A stretch of DNA of 64,000 bases from Chionoecetes opilio (GCA_016584305.1 JACEEZ010018204.1:2501-66500); one strand, 5' to 3'. Shown: positions 1 to 11,414, numbered from the stretch's first letter. Notes: a model not told the origin generated them from the sequence alone. Program-made: numbers and translations.

Positions 1-1068
1 TGAGTTCGAAAGGGAAAATAGAAAGGGGAACAGGGAGAAAGTCTATAGATGATCTTCAGAACCTCTCTTATCCCATCAAAGGAGGGGTGTCCCCTTGGGC
101 CCCCGATGCTGGCCACCAGGCCCCCCGGTTTTTCGCGTTTCCCGCAGGCTGTTATTAGTGCGTCCAAATTTTACCAACAAAAGGGGGCGCAATCCCCATG
201 CGCAAGGCGAAAAATTTTACAACAAAGATTGTTTATCAACAAAAACATTGCAGGCGTCCTCCAAAAATACGTAGCTAGAGATTACAGGAAAAATTTGGGC
301 AAAAATAGGGATCCAAACGATCATTTTTTATTTATGCTTAAAAATAGCTTTGTTTTTAAATGAGCAAAATGCTGTATCAGTAAATTTACTCGAATCACTG
401 CATAAAAGGTTTAATGGCCTTCACTCACTATTTCAAAAGCAGAGCGAATTTTTCGATCAGAATGTTTTTTATGAAAGAAATAACAATTTCCTTCCCCCGC
501 TTGAAACACTTGTGGACACAGGAACACGCGAAAGATGCGTACCGGTACCGTGTTTAAAGCGACCCGGGTTTTTTTATCGCAAATCTTTTTGATCATTTTG
601 CCTCTTCGCATGGGTTCGCGCCCCCCTTTTTTTGGTAAACAAAGTCGGACTGACCCCAAACAAGCTGCGGGAACGGACAGGGATGAGGCAGGTAACAACG
701 GTGATCAAGGGCAATAAGTACTTGATTACTTACCAGATTTCGAGTGTCCCTCAATGTGGCTTACTGATACCCTTGGTCGACCAAGACTGATACTTAGACA
801 GGCTACGTACGTACCTATAGGTCTTGGTGCAGCAACGCTCAATGACCGTAGCTGGAGGATAGACCCGGAGACTTTCTGAAAAAAATGAAGCAATTCAATC
901 GTTCCACCAAGGAACGAACCAATGAATATTACCAAGGAACCAAGGAATGTTGTGGTAAACCATAATATTCCCTCTCGTCGGCAGTAATCAAAATGGAAGT
1001 GGAACAAGCACACACCTTCCTTATATTTCATTTTTTGAATATAATTTGGAAACTATTTATATTGTCAC
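1..1068. other. No gene recognised (left edge; expected position of the missing P450 exons)
   Basis: The P450 on the minus strand should continue here or beyond the left edge, but I see no exon carrying the ExxR helix or the FxxGxxxCxG heme loop. Bases 1-720 have long C, G and T runs and overlapping short frames with no recognisable motif, a texture similar to the poor-quality stretch at 23.3-27.7 kb. Bases 720-1068 look like ordinary intron. Confidence 0.5.
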
Positions 1069-1287
1069 CCTGGAGGCAGGCGTCGAGCAGCTTGGCCTCC
1101 ATGATGGCCTGGTAGGTGATGTCGCCGTGCTCCGCCACCATCTGCTGCAGCTCGTCCCGGAGGCGGTGCTGCTGGTCCTTGTTCTTGGCCAGCAGGAAGG
1201 AAGAGAAGGCCATCAGGGAGGCCGTGGTTTCGTACCCGGCGGCGAGGAACAGCACACTCTGGGCCACCAAAGTGCGGTCAGTTAGCA
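1069..1287 (-). CDS. Cytochrome P450 (CYP3 clan), exon 3: I-helix exon
   Basis: This is the third visible exon of a microsomal P450 monooxygenase. On the minus strand the acceptor CAG (1290-1288) precedes TGCTAACTGACC, and a donor GTGAC follows at 1068. The exon is 219 nt, entering after a one-base overhang from exon 2 and leaving with a one-base overhang, so the frame holds across both junctions. It encodes about 73 residues starting VLTDRTLVAQSVLFLAAGYE. It includes the I-helix oxygen-activation motif AAGYETTAS (family pattern A/G-G-x-D/E-T-T/S) and the J-helix region ending LLDACLQ. In CYP3-clan proteins this is followed by ETLRL, which would begin the next exon. That exon is not seen in the 1068 bases to the left, so the gene runs off the window or is truncated. 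The family is clear; the subfamily cannot be set by eye. Confidence 0.9.
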
Positions 1288-1420
1288 CTGGAACGAGAAC
1301 AATTGCGAATGAATCCTGAGACGTACTTCAAGGCAGCCTCATCTCAAAAACTGGTTCAAGGAAAGACGTGAATCATTATTAGTGTGTTGACAGCACTGGC
1401 TGCTCACTGATGATGCTTAC

Positions 1421-2102
1421 CGTGCTTACTGCTGGGATCATCGGAGCTATCTCGCGCCTCCAACATCAGGTCCAGAAAGTCTCCCCGCCTTTGCCCCACC
1501 TTCCTGGCCGCAACAGCCTGTTGTACTACATCGGCGAAAAAGTCTACTTCCGGGGGATTTAGAGATAAGCCTAGTAGCTTGAAGAGCCTTGGCATGAACC
1601 CGAAACATAAACCTTTTATTAGTCCGAGAATGTTCGGAGTAAAGAACGCTTCTACCTTGCGAGTAAATTCATCATTATCCACCATGGAGTTACACTCAAT
1701 GCCAAAGGCACAAGAAGCAATTGTGTCCATGGTGAATCTTCCAAAGTGTTTTTTCATTTCCACGTGAGGGTTTTCTACCGCCTCTTTCATCGCGAACTTG
1801 ACGAGAGCATCGGCCTTATCGCACACAAGAGGGAACATGCTTTTGATCTTGCCTGAGGTGAAGGTGGGCGTCATGATGGCCCGCAGACCCTTCCACTCTG
1901 CACCGGTCTTCAGGGTCAACATCTCCGCCATTATTTCGTCCCTTTCTTGGCCAGTCTTCATGTTGAAGTCTCTTCGATCAATGAAGCTTTCAGAATCTTT
2001 AACTAGGATATGCCTCATTATATCAGCGTCCCAGATGACCAAAACGGGACTGAAGAACTCGTAAAGACCATACATCGATGAGTGATAAAACTTGGTGTAA
2101 TT
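1421..2102 (-). CDS. Cytochrome P450 (CYP3 clan), exon 2
   Basis: This is a large central exon of 682 nt. The acceptor TTCTTCAG lies at 2110-2103 and the exon starts in phase 0 with AAT TAC ACC. The donor is GTAAGC at 1420 and the exon leaves a single G that joins TG of exon 3 to make valine. An alternative donor AGCA|GTAAGC lies 7 nt upstream but would break the frame. The protein begins NYTKFYHSSMYGLYEFFSP and carries the helix-C motif W-K-G-L-R (W-x-x-x-R, heme propionate contact) followed by MTPTFTSGKIK. It then has a TMDTIASCAFGIECNS stretch and a RRGDFLDLMLEARD segment before the linker. All are typical of CYP3-clan (CYP3A, CYP6, CYP9-like) endoplasmic-reticulum enzymes. There is no internal stop or frameshift, so this exon looks functional. 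Confidence 0.93.
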
Positions 2103-3610
2103 CTGAAGAAAAAAATACATTATCTATATATATACAGATAATAAACGATAAATAAAATATATAAATAAAAATAAAAAGTACACACACCAGGCTTGAGTCT
2201 AAGTACAGGTGGTAGTAAAATACATGTCCTGCAAAATTTCTCAAATCAAAGTCCAAGTACAGCAGATTTACAGCTTTTTAAGCTCCGTCCTTGTGCGCGT
2301 GAGTTTACTTTATCTTAGCTACTCTGGGTAGCTGGCTGCTGTGGAGGCGGGAGACGCGTAGGTCGCGTGGTCTGGTATGTCTATACTGTGTGTATACCTT
2401 ATGAGTGTGTGTGGGTAATCGATAGTCCGCTGGAGTTGTAGATTGGAGGTATATTCACAGGTATAAGTCAAACAAGGGCATTTAGGGCACGGGAAAGCAC
2501 AGAAAGAACACAAAGCACAAGAACGTTCACGCGATAACACTGGCGACAAGTAAAAATAAAATCACGTTCGCGGAATGACACGATGTGCTGTCATCAAATA
2601 GAACCTTAAAGCTCACGAAAAACACAAGTTAAGAAATTCACAGTACAATAATCAAGGAGAAAACTGTGAAATGAAACTAATGTGTCGAGCCTTTGCGAGT
2701 CGTTTGGTACTTGCCTCGTGAACTTCAGCGGGAGGCTGGAGACTTGTGGCAGCAGCGGTGGTAGCGGCGCCGGTGTGCAGGACGAATGATCTGCCGTTTA
2801 CTCTTATTTGTTTGTTGTGTAACGCATTTAAAGGATTCGCGTATCAAACTATAGCGTTACCGTTTGTGTTGTGGTGTGTTAAGGTACCATGGCTGCCTGT
2901 AAGCTTTGGGCAGGCCGGGTGAAGGCAGGAAGCAGGCCGAAAGCAATGTGCAGGAGGCCCACTGACCACCTTGTTGCCGTGAGTAGCCAGCCAGCCAGCC
3001 ATCTTGTGTGTCGTCATGTTTTCCTTGTGATATTTCTTTCATTCATCGTGTGTGTAGGACTGAGTGAGGATATTTATATGCTTGTTCATGGCACTTTGTA
3101 CGGTATATGGAGAACCACGATATGGTGAAGGAAAGGCTATGAGGTTACTGAGTTAACGACTTTCTTGATGCCATAACCACTTCTCTCTTTCGTTTCTAGA
3201 GGCTTAATCCCCCAATCCTCCGCCTCATCCCCTCTCTCCCCTTCCCTCCTCGATGACGGCGTCTCTTACTTACAGTTTGAGATATTTAGGCGGTATAAAA
3301 ATAATAAAACCCCACCTATGAATATGACTGTAAATAGGAAGTTAACCCGTATATGCCTGACTTCCTATATACTGTATAGTCCACCCATAAACTTATTCAT
3401 TAAGAAAATGTTGCAATAGGAAACTAATTTGGTTTGGTTGGTTGGATATGAAGTGGACTTACTTATCACAAAAAGAAAGTTAAGGATTTGAGATGTGGCG
3501 TATAACTGCAACCACCAACCATTCGCGTTAGTAACAAGAATTCTGACGCTTAATTAACGAGTCATTATCCCGTAGTGTACCTGTAATAAGGCGTCACGTC
3601 GAGTCACGAC

Positions 3611-3695
3611 CAGTGGCGGAACAAGGGGTGTACAAATGGGGGGGCACCCGTGGGGGGACACCACCCTAAGATTCCCCCCCGCAGTTCCGCCACTG
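3611..3695. repeat. Short hAT-like MITE remnant with CAGTGGCGGAAC ends
   Basis: The left end reads CAGTGGCGGAAC and the right end reads GTTCCGCCACTG, a perfect 12-bp inverted repeat of the CAGTGGCG type common in hAT superfamily ends. Only 85 bp remain, rich in C and G runs. The flanks (GTCACGAC and ATAAGTTT) do not match, so no 8-bp target duplication survives. Confidence 0.6.
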
Positions 3696-4109
3696 ATAAG
3701 TTTTTTTTACTTTTGCAAAACTTAGAAAAATATGCCAATTTTATTTTCGTAGATGTTGAAGACACAGTAGCTTTCGTACGTGCTGATCACGAATCTGGAC
3801 TTAAGTTTTTCGATTTTTGGTTTTTAAATATCTTTTTGAGTCGTTCTCAGCTTATGTATCCCCGTAAACATATTTTTTACGCCTTTTGCGCACCTTTGCT
3901 GCTATGATCTTAACAATATATGTAAATACACAACAAATAAACATGTAAGAACCCAGGCTATAATTACGTAGGACAGAGTAAAAGCAAGTTTCTTCCACCA
4001 TACGGTCGGTGTGTTGCTGCGCGCGCGATTTTTTGAGTTTGCCATCAAAATCTAGAATTTCCATAACTTGAACCGGAGTGCGGGAGTGGTGTACAGTTCC
4101 AATGATCTG

Positions 4110-4965
4110 AAACTCGAGAAATGCCAGTGGTCGCTGGCAGTTTTAACTCAAAGGTTGGTCTACTGTGTTTTGGCTCCGCGACTAATATTTTTCATAAATT
4201 AATTTCGCGATAAACATTGATGCACCGCATCTGAATACCAAAAAATATAGTTCTTCTGTTGTTCTACTAATTATATGGATGACATGCATTACGATGGAAC
4301 GTTCTATAATAGCAATTTAATGCAAATTACTCGCCTCGAGTAGCAAAGCTTAATATATTTTTTACATGTATATTGTGGCATGTAAAATTTGGGCGATGTT
4401 CACACTGTTTTCTAAGACAGTACTGCTGCGTCTGACAAACGCTTGTCAAAATACAATAGGCAATGCCTTGGAAAAACGAAGAATAAAGAATGCCGAAATC
4501 GGCTTCTTGTTGCGACAATGTAGGTTATAATTGTGGAGGCGACACGCCGCGGCGGGGAGTGGTGGGCGGGGAGATTGTGGCGGGGAGATTGAATCAAAAC
4601 ATTGCCACTTCACGCGTCGACTCATTGCACTTCCAGGCTTTCTATTTGATTGATACACAATAATAACAGGAAAATATGACTGCCTAGGTATAGATAACTT
4701 CTAAACATTCGTTATTGATTATATAATATCATAGAGTAGCATTTACCTCGCCTCCTCAACTATAACCTGCTTGGCTATTTGGTTATATACAATGTTTTAC
4801 AGAATCAGGCTTCTATACAATATACATATAGAAGAAAATCGTTCTTAATATTATACTTTTGTGTTTTAAGTGCAGTGGAATAAGCCCATATTTTTCTTTC
4901 AAGTTGACCAACTTTTCACCAAATTGTGAGTTAAAACTGCCAGCGACCACTGGCATTTCGGAGTT
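4110..4965. repeat. Inverted-repeat (MITE-like) element in P450 intron
   Basis: About 40 bases at 4116-4160 (GAAATGCCAGTGGTCGCTGG, then CAGTTTTAACTCA) recur in reverse complement at about 4925-4962. The arms contain their own small palindrome, GCCAGTGGTCGCTGGC. The interior of about 750 bp has no coding potential. I cannot define the outer boundary or a target duplication. Confidence 0.6.
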
Positions 4966-5946
4966 GCAGTTCTCTCTAGTTGAGGAATATGCGGCCGGGT
5001 AAACACAATTTGGTCTTCTCTTATCACTCTTTTGTCCCAGTTCGCTTAGCCGTGAACAGGTACGGAATGTCATGTCGCCGGAATGTTGCTTCTGTTGCTA
5101 TCTGCAACACTTATTTTCATGGTTCCCACTTTTTCGAGCTTCCTAACTACATGCCTATATCCCATTCCACAGCCTCGCTACATAAGACTTGCTTGCTAAC
5201 TGTCATACCTATCCTGTCTATCTCACTAATGCAAAGTTAATCAGTATGTCTCATCTGTCATCCCTTTTACTAAAGAACTAACTCTACTTCTCTCCTGATT
5301 ATATCTTTATACCTTCCTACGGCTTTAACTCTTTTGCGAGAGGAATGTCAAGACGCGTCCCGATCTAAATTAGCCCAACCTACACGGAACTCTTTTACTT
5401 TATGTTTTTTATAGCGAATGACAATTAGAGGGGATTTTTGATGTACTAGTTTTTGTTCGATCCTAGGTCAGTCTATCCTAGGTTCTCAGTAAAAAGTTGA
5501 AAACCACCACCTGGTTGTTGGGGACAACTTCTCACCAGCACCGTCTGAAAACGATTGCGGACGCGAGTTCATCCGCGCTTATAGACTTTGTAGACGCGGT
5601 CGCGGTCACCTGCGTATGGAATAGGCCTCACAAGTAACTCAGCAATCAGTAACCACGTGTACCTCGGCCAGACCCCAAACGGCTACAACCAGCGGCACAT
5701 CACGTTATAAGCACAACGCAACATGAGAACTATAGACACTGACCACCGACAACACAATCACATGATCATTCTAGTCACTTGCATCGTTATCATGCCGTGC
5801 CTCACTAACGTAGTACCGACAGTGATATCCATAAAAAACAGCTTCAGATTATAAATGTGAATCAAGGGAACGCGAAAGATGTTCCCTTTGCCCTCCAACT
5901 GGTTTCAACATGATATCAAAATAGGAATAAAAATGTACAGTATTAC

Positions 5947-6126
5947 CTCCTGGAAAGACTCCCACAGTCTATTGTTGATGAAGAACGATTTATGGAAGTG
6001 TCCGATGAAGGGCAGGCCAGGGGGGGAGGGCACGCCCTTCGAGGACCAGTAGCTGTGGCGCCACCTGGAGTACAGCCACGTCAGCACCGCCACCGTCGCC
6101 AGCAACAGCCACGTCTCCACGCCCAT
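5947..6126 (-). CDS. Cytochrome P450 (CYP3 clan), exon 1: membrane anchor
   Basis: This first coding exon is 60 codons, from ATG at 6126 to the donor GAG|GTAATA at 5947/5946 (phase 0). Residues 3-20 are a hydrophobic anchor (VETWLLLATVAVLTWLYSRW) followed by basic residues. Next comes the proline-rich hinge PSPPGLPFIGH, the standard start of a microsomal P450, and then WESFQE. The frame joins exon 2 at FQE|NYTKFY. Together the three exons give about 360 residues of the roughly 500 usual for the family. The ATG is chosen because it directly precedes the anchor. A TATA-like box lies 130 bp upstream and a CR1-like LINE begins about 160 bp upstream. Confidence 0.9.
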
Positions 6127-6255
6127 TTTGTAGCGGCGAGATCCGCGTGGTTACTCCCGCTGCACATCAAAAGAGTATTACAGTGGCACCCGTGATGTCA
6201 CAGTAAATCGAACAAAATGCAAAGGGTGTGAGCGCAATGGTATTATGAACTACAC

Positions 6256-6262
6256 CTTTATA
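6256..6262 (-). promoter_or_regulatory. Possible TATA box of the P450 gene
   Basis: The minus strand reads TATAAAG here, 130 bp upstream of the P450 ATG. This would place a transcription start near 6230 and a 5' UTR of about 100 nt. It is a sequence match only; no initiator was confirmed. It lies just inside the boundary of the upstream LINE. Confidence 0.35.
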
Positions 6263-6283
6263 ATGAAACGCTGCCTATCCGAT

Positions 6284-7935
6284 AACATAAGAACATAAAG
6301 AAAATAAGGAAGCTACAATAGGCCATGAGAGCTACACGTGGTAGTTCCTGTTACTTTACACTACCTACATCCACCTTTCAACCCCATCCATAAATTTATC
6401 TAGCCTCCTTTTAAAGCTCTCTAATGACTCCGCATTAACTACCTGTCTATTGAGTCCATTCCAATCATTTATCACCCTATTTGTGAACCAGTTTTTCCCT
6501 ATTTCTTTTTCAAATTACGCTTTTCCTGCTTGAATCAGTTACTTCTTGTTCTACCCTGGTTAATAGCCGTAAGAACTGTTCCTACATATCCTTTATTATA
6601 TGCCTTTATCCACTTAAAAACTTCTATCAGATCGCCCCTTACTCTGCGTCTCTCGAGTGAGTGTAAATTTAATAGCTTCAATCTCTTCTCATAACTAAAG
6701 TTACTCATCCCTTGAATAATGTGGGTCATCCTTCTCTGCACTGATTCTAACAAAGCTATATCCATCCTGTAATATGGAGACCAAAACTGTACCGCATAGT
6801 CTAGGTGAGGTCTGACTAGAGCCAAATAAAGCTTTAGAATAACCTCAGCACTTCTATTTTTAACACTTCTGGTAATGAATCCTAACACTCTATTAGCTCT
6901 ATTTCTAGCCTCAATACATTGTTTCCTAGGTCGGAGTTCTGAGCTCACCCTCACTCCCATATTTATCTCACCTTCTGCTCTTTTCAGCGATGCATTGCGT
7001 ATTATGTAACTATTACCAGGGTTTTTTCTACCAACATTCATAACCTTGCACTTATCAATATTAAATTCCATCTGCCATTTGACTACCCACTCATTAAGTT
7101 TATCTACGTCTCCCTGCAATATGTTTACATCAGACTGTGATCAAATAATCCTACATACCTAAGTATCATCAGCAAAATTGCTGATATCACTGCTAATCCC
7201 ACTATCCAAGTCGTTGATATTAATCAAAAATAGTAATGGACCCAAAACAGACCCTTGTGGAACCCCACTTGTCACCTGCTCCCATTCAGATATAGAAACA
7301 TTAATTGTAACCCTTTGTTGTCTATCACTTAGCCAAGCTCTGATCCAACGAAGAACCTTCCCATCTATTCCAGGAGTCTTAACCATATTTAAGAGTCGCT
7401 CGTGTGGTACCTTATCGAATGCCATACTTAAGTCCAGGTATATTATATCATAATCCTTATCATTATCTGCTGTCTCATAAACTTTCCTATAAAAACTCAA
7501 TAAATTCGTGTGACATGACCTACCCTTGGTGAATCCATGTTATGAATCATTGATCAGACTATGTTTTTCTAAATGCTCTCTAATGTTTTTTGCAATAATA
7601 TATTCCAATAATCTACCTACCACTGACGTCAGACTAACGGGTCGATAATTTGACATTGGTCCTCTATCACCCTTCTTAAATATGTGAACTACATTTCCTT
7701 TCCTCTATATTAACGGGACTTAACCTATATCAACCAATTTCCTAAAAAATGTGCACTGGCGTCACTAACAACCTCTTTGCATTATTTTAATACTCTGGGA
7801 TAAACTTTATCTGGTCCTGCCGACTTAAAATTCTTCATTCTATTTATTCCTTCTTCTACCATTTCCCTAGTTATCACAATATCTTTGAGTTTCTCATCAT
7901 TGCTTCCTATAAACATCTGTTCACTATCAAGTATC
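6284..7935 (-). mobile_element. CR1-like non-LTR retrotransposon, copy 1 (5'-truncated)
   Basis: This is a minus-strand LINE whose 3' end is the A-rich run at about 6284-6310 (complement of an AACATAAGAACATA-type tail). Its UTR of about 250 bp shares near-identical sequence with copy 2 at 46632. The RT coding region runs from about 7930 to 6535. The 5' border falls where its coding sequence abuts a Jockey-like fragment, between 7935 and 7990, so it probably inserted into that element. CR1/Jockey-group assignment rests on the RT motifs and the C-terminal domain. Confidence 0.75.
6535..7900 (-). pseudogene. CR1-like reverse transcriptase, broken
   Basis: Three frame segments make up one reverse transcriptase. 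The 5' piece (about 7900-7782) reads MKNFKSAGPDKVYPRVLK, the usual start of the LINE RT domain. The middle piece (7500-7159) carries DLSMAFDKVPH, SGVPQGSVLGPLLFL and the catalytic FADDT. A TAG stop follows immediately after FADDT. The 3' piece (7119-6535) has LNEWVVKWQMEFNIDKCKVM, LVRPHLDYAVQFWSPYY and LHSLERRRVRGDLIEVFK, the conserved post-RT region. The stretch 7780-7500 is degraded. Copy 2 at 46718-47563 reads through the position of this stop, so the stop is a mutation in this copy. It is non-functional. Confidence 0.85.
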
Positions 7936-9889
7936 ACTATCACTGTTCCGATGCTATAACGCAGCACACAACAACGCTGAGGAGGGGAAATTATAAGAAA
8001 AGCTTTTGATTCAACCCTTTTTAGGAGAGCTGTATGAGTGAAACCCCCCAAAACATGTGAGGCATACTCCATACATCGGCGGATAAGGCCCCTGTACAGA
8101 GGAAGCAACTGGGAGGGAGAGAAAAAATGGACTCAGACGCCACAGGACACCTACTTCTTAGAATCTGTTTTAGCAGGAGATGAAATGTGATATTTCCAGT
8201 TCATATTTTTAGCAAAGGATAGTCCAAGAATGTTCATTGTAGAAGAGGGAGACAGTTGAGTGTCTTTGAAGAAGAGGGGTTAGTTGTCTAGAAGGTTTTG
8301 CCGAGTAGATAGGAGAATAAATTTGGTTTGTGAGGCATTGAGCAAAACAAGGTTTGCTTTGCCCCAATCATAAAACATAGATATTTCGGAGGTTAGGCGC
8401 TCTATGGCATCTTTCCGTGAATCACTTACTGTTGAGTTGGACGTCTAATGAACGAACGAAGAAAAATGCAGGGTAAAATCATCAGCGTAGGAGTGGATAT
8501 TACATTGAGTTAGACTTAGAAGATAATTAATGAATAATAGAAAGATAGTTGGTGATAGGACAGCATCCTGAGGAACACAACTATTGATAGACTTAGGAAA
8601 AGAACAATGACCATCTAGAGTAGCTGCAATAGAACAGCTTGAAAGGAAACTTAAGATGAAAGTGCAGATAGAAGGATAGACACTGAATGAGGATAGTTTG
8701 GAAATTAAAGAATTGTGCCAAACTCTTATCAAAAACATTTGATATGTCAAGGGCAACTTCAAAAGTTTCACCGAAACCCTAATGGAGGATGACCAAGATT
8801 CAGTTAGTAAAGCTAGAAGATCGCCAGTAGATCGCACTCTACGGAAACCGTACTGACGGTTTATTTTATTTTTTTTATTTTTTTTTATAATTTTTTTTTT
8901 TGGGGGGGGGGTTTATTATTTTTATTTTATATCTTTCCATTATTATTCTTTTTTTTTTTTTTATATACTGACGGTCAGATAGAAAATTGTGAGCAGATGG
9001 ATGTTTAAGAATTTTCTTATTAAGTATAGATTCAAAAGCTTTAGAAAGGCAGGAAGTCAAAGCTAGAGAACGGTAGTTTGAAGGATTAGAACGGTCACCC
9101 TTCTTAGGAACAGGTTGAATGTGAGCAAACTTCCAGCAAGAAGGAAAAGTGGAAGTAGATAGACAAAGACGGAAAAGTTTGACCAGGCAGGGTGCAGGCA
9201 CAGAAGAACAGTTTTTGAGAACAATAGGAGGGACTCAGTCAAGATCGTAACCCTTCCGAGGATCTAGCCAGAAAGGGCAAATAAAACATTATTACGAAGG
9301 ATCTTAATAACAGGCATAATATAGTCAGAGGATGGAAGAGAAGGAGGAACAAGCTCATCATCAACACGAGTGAAATATTCAACAAAGGTTTTAGCAAAGA
9401 GTTCAGCTTTAGAAATCGATGAGACAGCTGTGGAGCGATCCGGGAGGAGCATAGGAGGGAAAGATGAAGAAGAAATGTTGTTAGATGTTTTTAGCTAGAT
9501 GTCAGAAGTAACGAGAGGAATTTGATTCAGAAAGATTTTTACATTTTCTAAGAATGAATGAGTTTTTGGTAAGTTGAAGAAAAGATTTGGCATGATTACG
9601 GGTAGAAATATAAAGGACGTGTGTTTCAGGAGATGGATGGTTACGGTAACGTCTGTAAGCCGTCTCTCTATCTTGGACAGCATGAGAACAAGCAGAGTTA
9701 AACCAAGGTTGACGAGCTTTAGGATTAGAGAAAGTGTGTGGAATGTATGCCTCCATGTCAGAGACAATGACCTCAGTTACGCACTTTGCACAAAGATATG
9801 CGTCTCTGACATGAAAGCAATAATTATTCCATGGAAAATCAGAGTAGTACTGCCTTAGGTCTTCCCACTTTGCTGAGTTGAAATGCCAG
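7936..9889 (-). mobile_element. Jockey-like LINE, RT half (3' part of an element split by Harbinger)
   Basis: Minus-strand remnants read, 5' to 3', from 9889: HFNSAKWEDLRQYYSDFPWN, then MEAYIPHTFSN and ARQPWFNSACSHAVQDRE (9756-9502). Next come KAELFAKTFVEYF (about 9430-9270), the RT domain with PVPKKGDRSNPSNYRSLALT (9201-8960), YADDFTLHFSS (about 8450-8520) and finally LYRGLIRRCMEYASHV (8108-8050). Frameshifts and a T/G homopolymer stretch (8839-8960) break it. The EN half lies at 17546-17845. The two halves join exactly at codon level if the Harbinger is removed. Confidence 0.85.
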
Positions 9890-9905
9890 GGCCCATACTT
9901 ATAGA
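9890..9905 (+). repeat. Harbinger left terminal inverted repeat
   Basis: GGCCCATACTTATAGA is the exact reverse complement of 17530-17545. The adjoining 150 bp hold several ACTCGTCCTAA-like subterminal repeats. Confidence 0.92.
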
Positions 9906-10082
9906 ATATTAGGACTCGTCTTAGACTCGCTCGAGTCTTAAAAATGGCGGCCGGCGTCCTAAATAATCTCGAACGCGTCCGAAATCGCTAAGACTCGTCC
10001 TAATTTCGATCTTTGGCTAGGGCTAGGTGGGAGGTGTCCTAGCGGGCAGAACGGCGTCTCATACTCGTCCTAAAACGTAAAC

Positions 10083-10296
10083 ATGGGCAAGGCAACAGCA
10101 GTGCTCCACCGACTCCCGAGAACTTTTCGTGACAGGAAAGATGTACTGGACGAACTTGGTGATACAGAACTAATCAAGCGATACCGCTTGGACCGAGAAG
10201 GGACTATATATGTGACAGACTTAGTGTGAGATGTAATATCAAGCCCCACAACAACAAAAAGGCGATCTCTCCTGAGCTGAAAGTTGTAACAACACT
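10083..10296 (+). pseudogene. HARBI1-like transposase, N-terminal exon remnant
   Basis: From ATG at 10083 the frame reads MGKATAVLHRLP, then FRDRKDVLDELGDTELIKRY, then RLDREGTIYVTDLV. This matches the N-terminal region of HARBI1-type nucleases (F-R-D-R..L..L.D.ELI.RYRL.R). It stops at TGA near 10228. A two-base shift restores RCNIKPHNNKKAISPELKVV, the expected continuation (P...R....SPE..V...L). AAA|GTAATC at about 10296 could be a splice donor. The middle of the protein, including the first DDE aspartates, is not found; that interval is now occupied by inserted repeats. Confidence 0.8.
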
Positions 10297-10549
10297 TAAA
10301 GTAATCGTTCAGACCCATTTTTTCTTTGCATAATTATGTTGAATGTTCATTCAAAATACCTAATCCACAAAAAATAATTTGTTTCCACGCCTTATTTCCC
10401 TAAAAACATGACTTTTGTAAAAAGCGCGGGACAAACAACAGCCCCATTCCAGCCGTGACGGGAAACATGCTGGTGACGTCACTTCAGGAAGCCTCCCAGG
10501 CCGGCGCTGATATAAATACACGTAGACTCACACAAAAATATAGTACTTG

Positions 10550-10962
10550 AAGAATTTATTTATTTATTTAACGCTAATTTATGCATGGTTCTAATTAATT
10601 TATCAGATAACGAAATATAGCAATGGAAAGCTAATAAAATTGCGCTTCTATTGATACCCTTCATGATAAAAGTTGACACGCAAAGTTTTAAATGGCGAAG
10701 AGTTAAGTGAATATTAAGTTCACGCATATTTCTTCATAGTCTCGTAATCGCATTTCTTTAGCGAGTTTTACTGTTTTTTATTTGATAATATTATAGAACA
10801 AACATTTACGAAGATTACAGTATATCATATATACTGATAAACTAGTCTATATGATAGTCCATAGACCACTATATCTCTTTGTCGGGCGCCCCGCAGGCCC
10901 CTATGCAGCCCCGCAATTCAAAACATTGTTGCGTGTGCAGTCCAGGTATACAGTGGTCTATG
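10550..10962 (+). repeat. MITE family B, right half-element
   Basis: This is a single right arm of the 330-bp unit shared by MITE families A and B. It starts at the central ATTTATTTATTTAACGCTAA and ends in the family-B terminus, where GTCCATAGACCACTATAT and GTGGTCTATG form a short inverted pair. The last 30 bases are the reverse complement of the left end at 56851. The left half of this copy is absent. Confidence 0.75.
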
Positions 10963-11414
10963 GTTTACTTTATCACCGCTGGCTATTACATCAATTCTTA
11001 TGGTGATTTATATTCGTAACAGCATATACTCAATTGTTATAAACGTCATTGACAGCTGCCTCAGTTTTTTTTACCTAACTTAACCTAACTAGGTATACCA
11101 TGTACCGTCTCCTCAATGCCACATACAAGGTTAGGTTAGTTTAATAAAAGTAATGCATGAATTAAAAATGAGTACAAATATTGAAAAAATATCTATAATA
11201 ATATAAGCGAAAGTGTGTGTGTGTGTGTGTCCGCGATAGGTGCCGCCCCCCGTGCCCCAATCCCATCATATAGCACAGTTTTGGAACCAGCTCGACCAGG
11301 GACAACTTTTAAGATCACTTATGAGATGATCCGATCACTTTTTGTTTTTTAGCAGCCTATTAGCGAGAATTGTGAGAAAAAAAATGTGGGTTGCGAGAAT
11401 TGAGGAAACCTTGA

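Larger units (their letters stand above)
2103..5946 (-). other. P450 intron 1 (3.8 kb)
   Basis: This is the interval between the exon 1 donor (GAG|GTAATA) and the exon 2 acceptor. It is AT-rich and non-coding. It contains a hAT-like MITE remnant at 3611-3695 and an inverted-repeat element at about 4110-4965. The short open frames inside show no recognisable domain and I treat them as chance. Confidence 0.75.

Noticed and set aside
1028..1068. Extension of P450 exon 3 past the GTGAC donor
   Set aside because: The added residues (DNINSFQIIFKK) do not fit the ETLRL expected next, and the donor gives the right phase.
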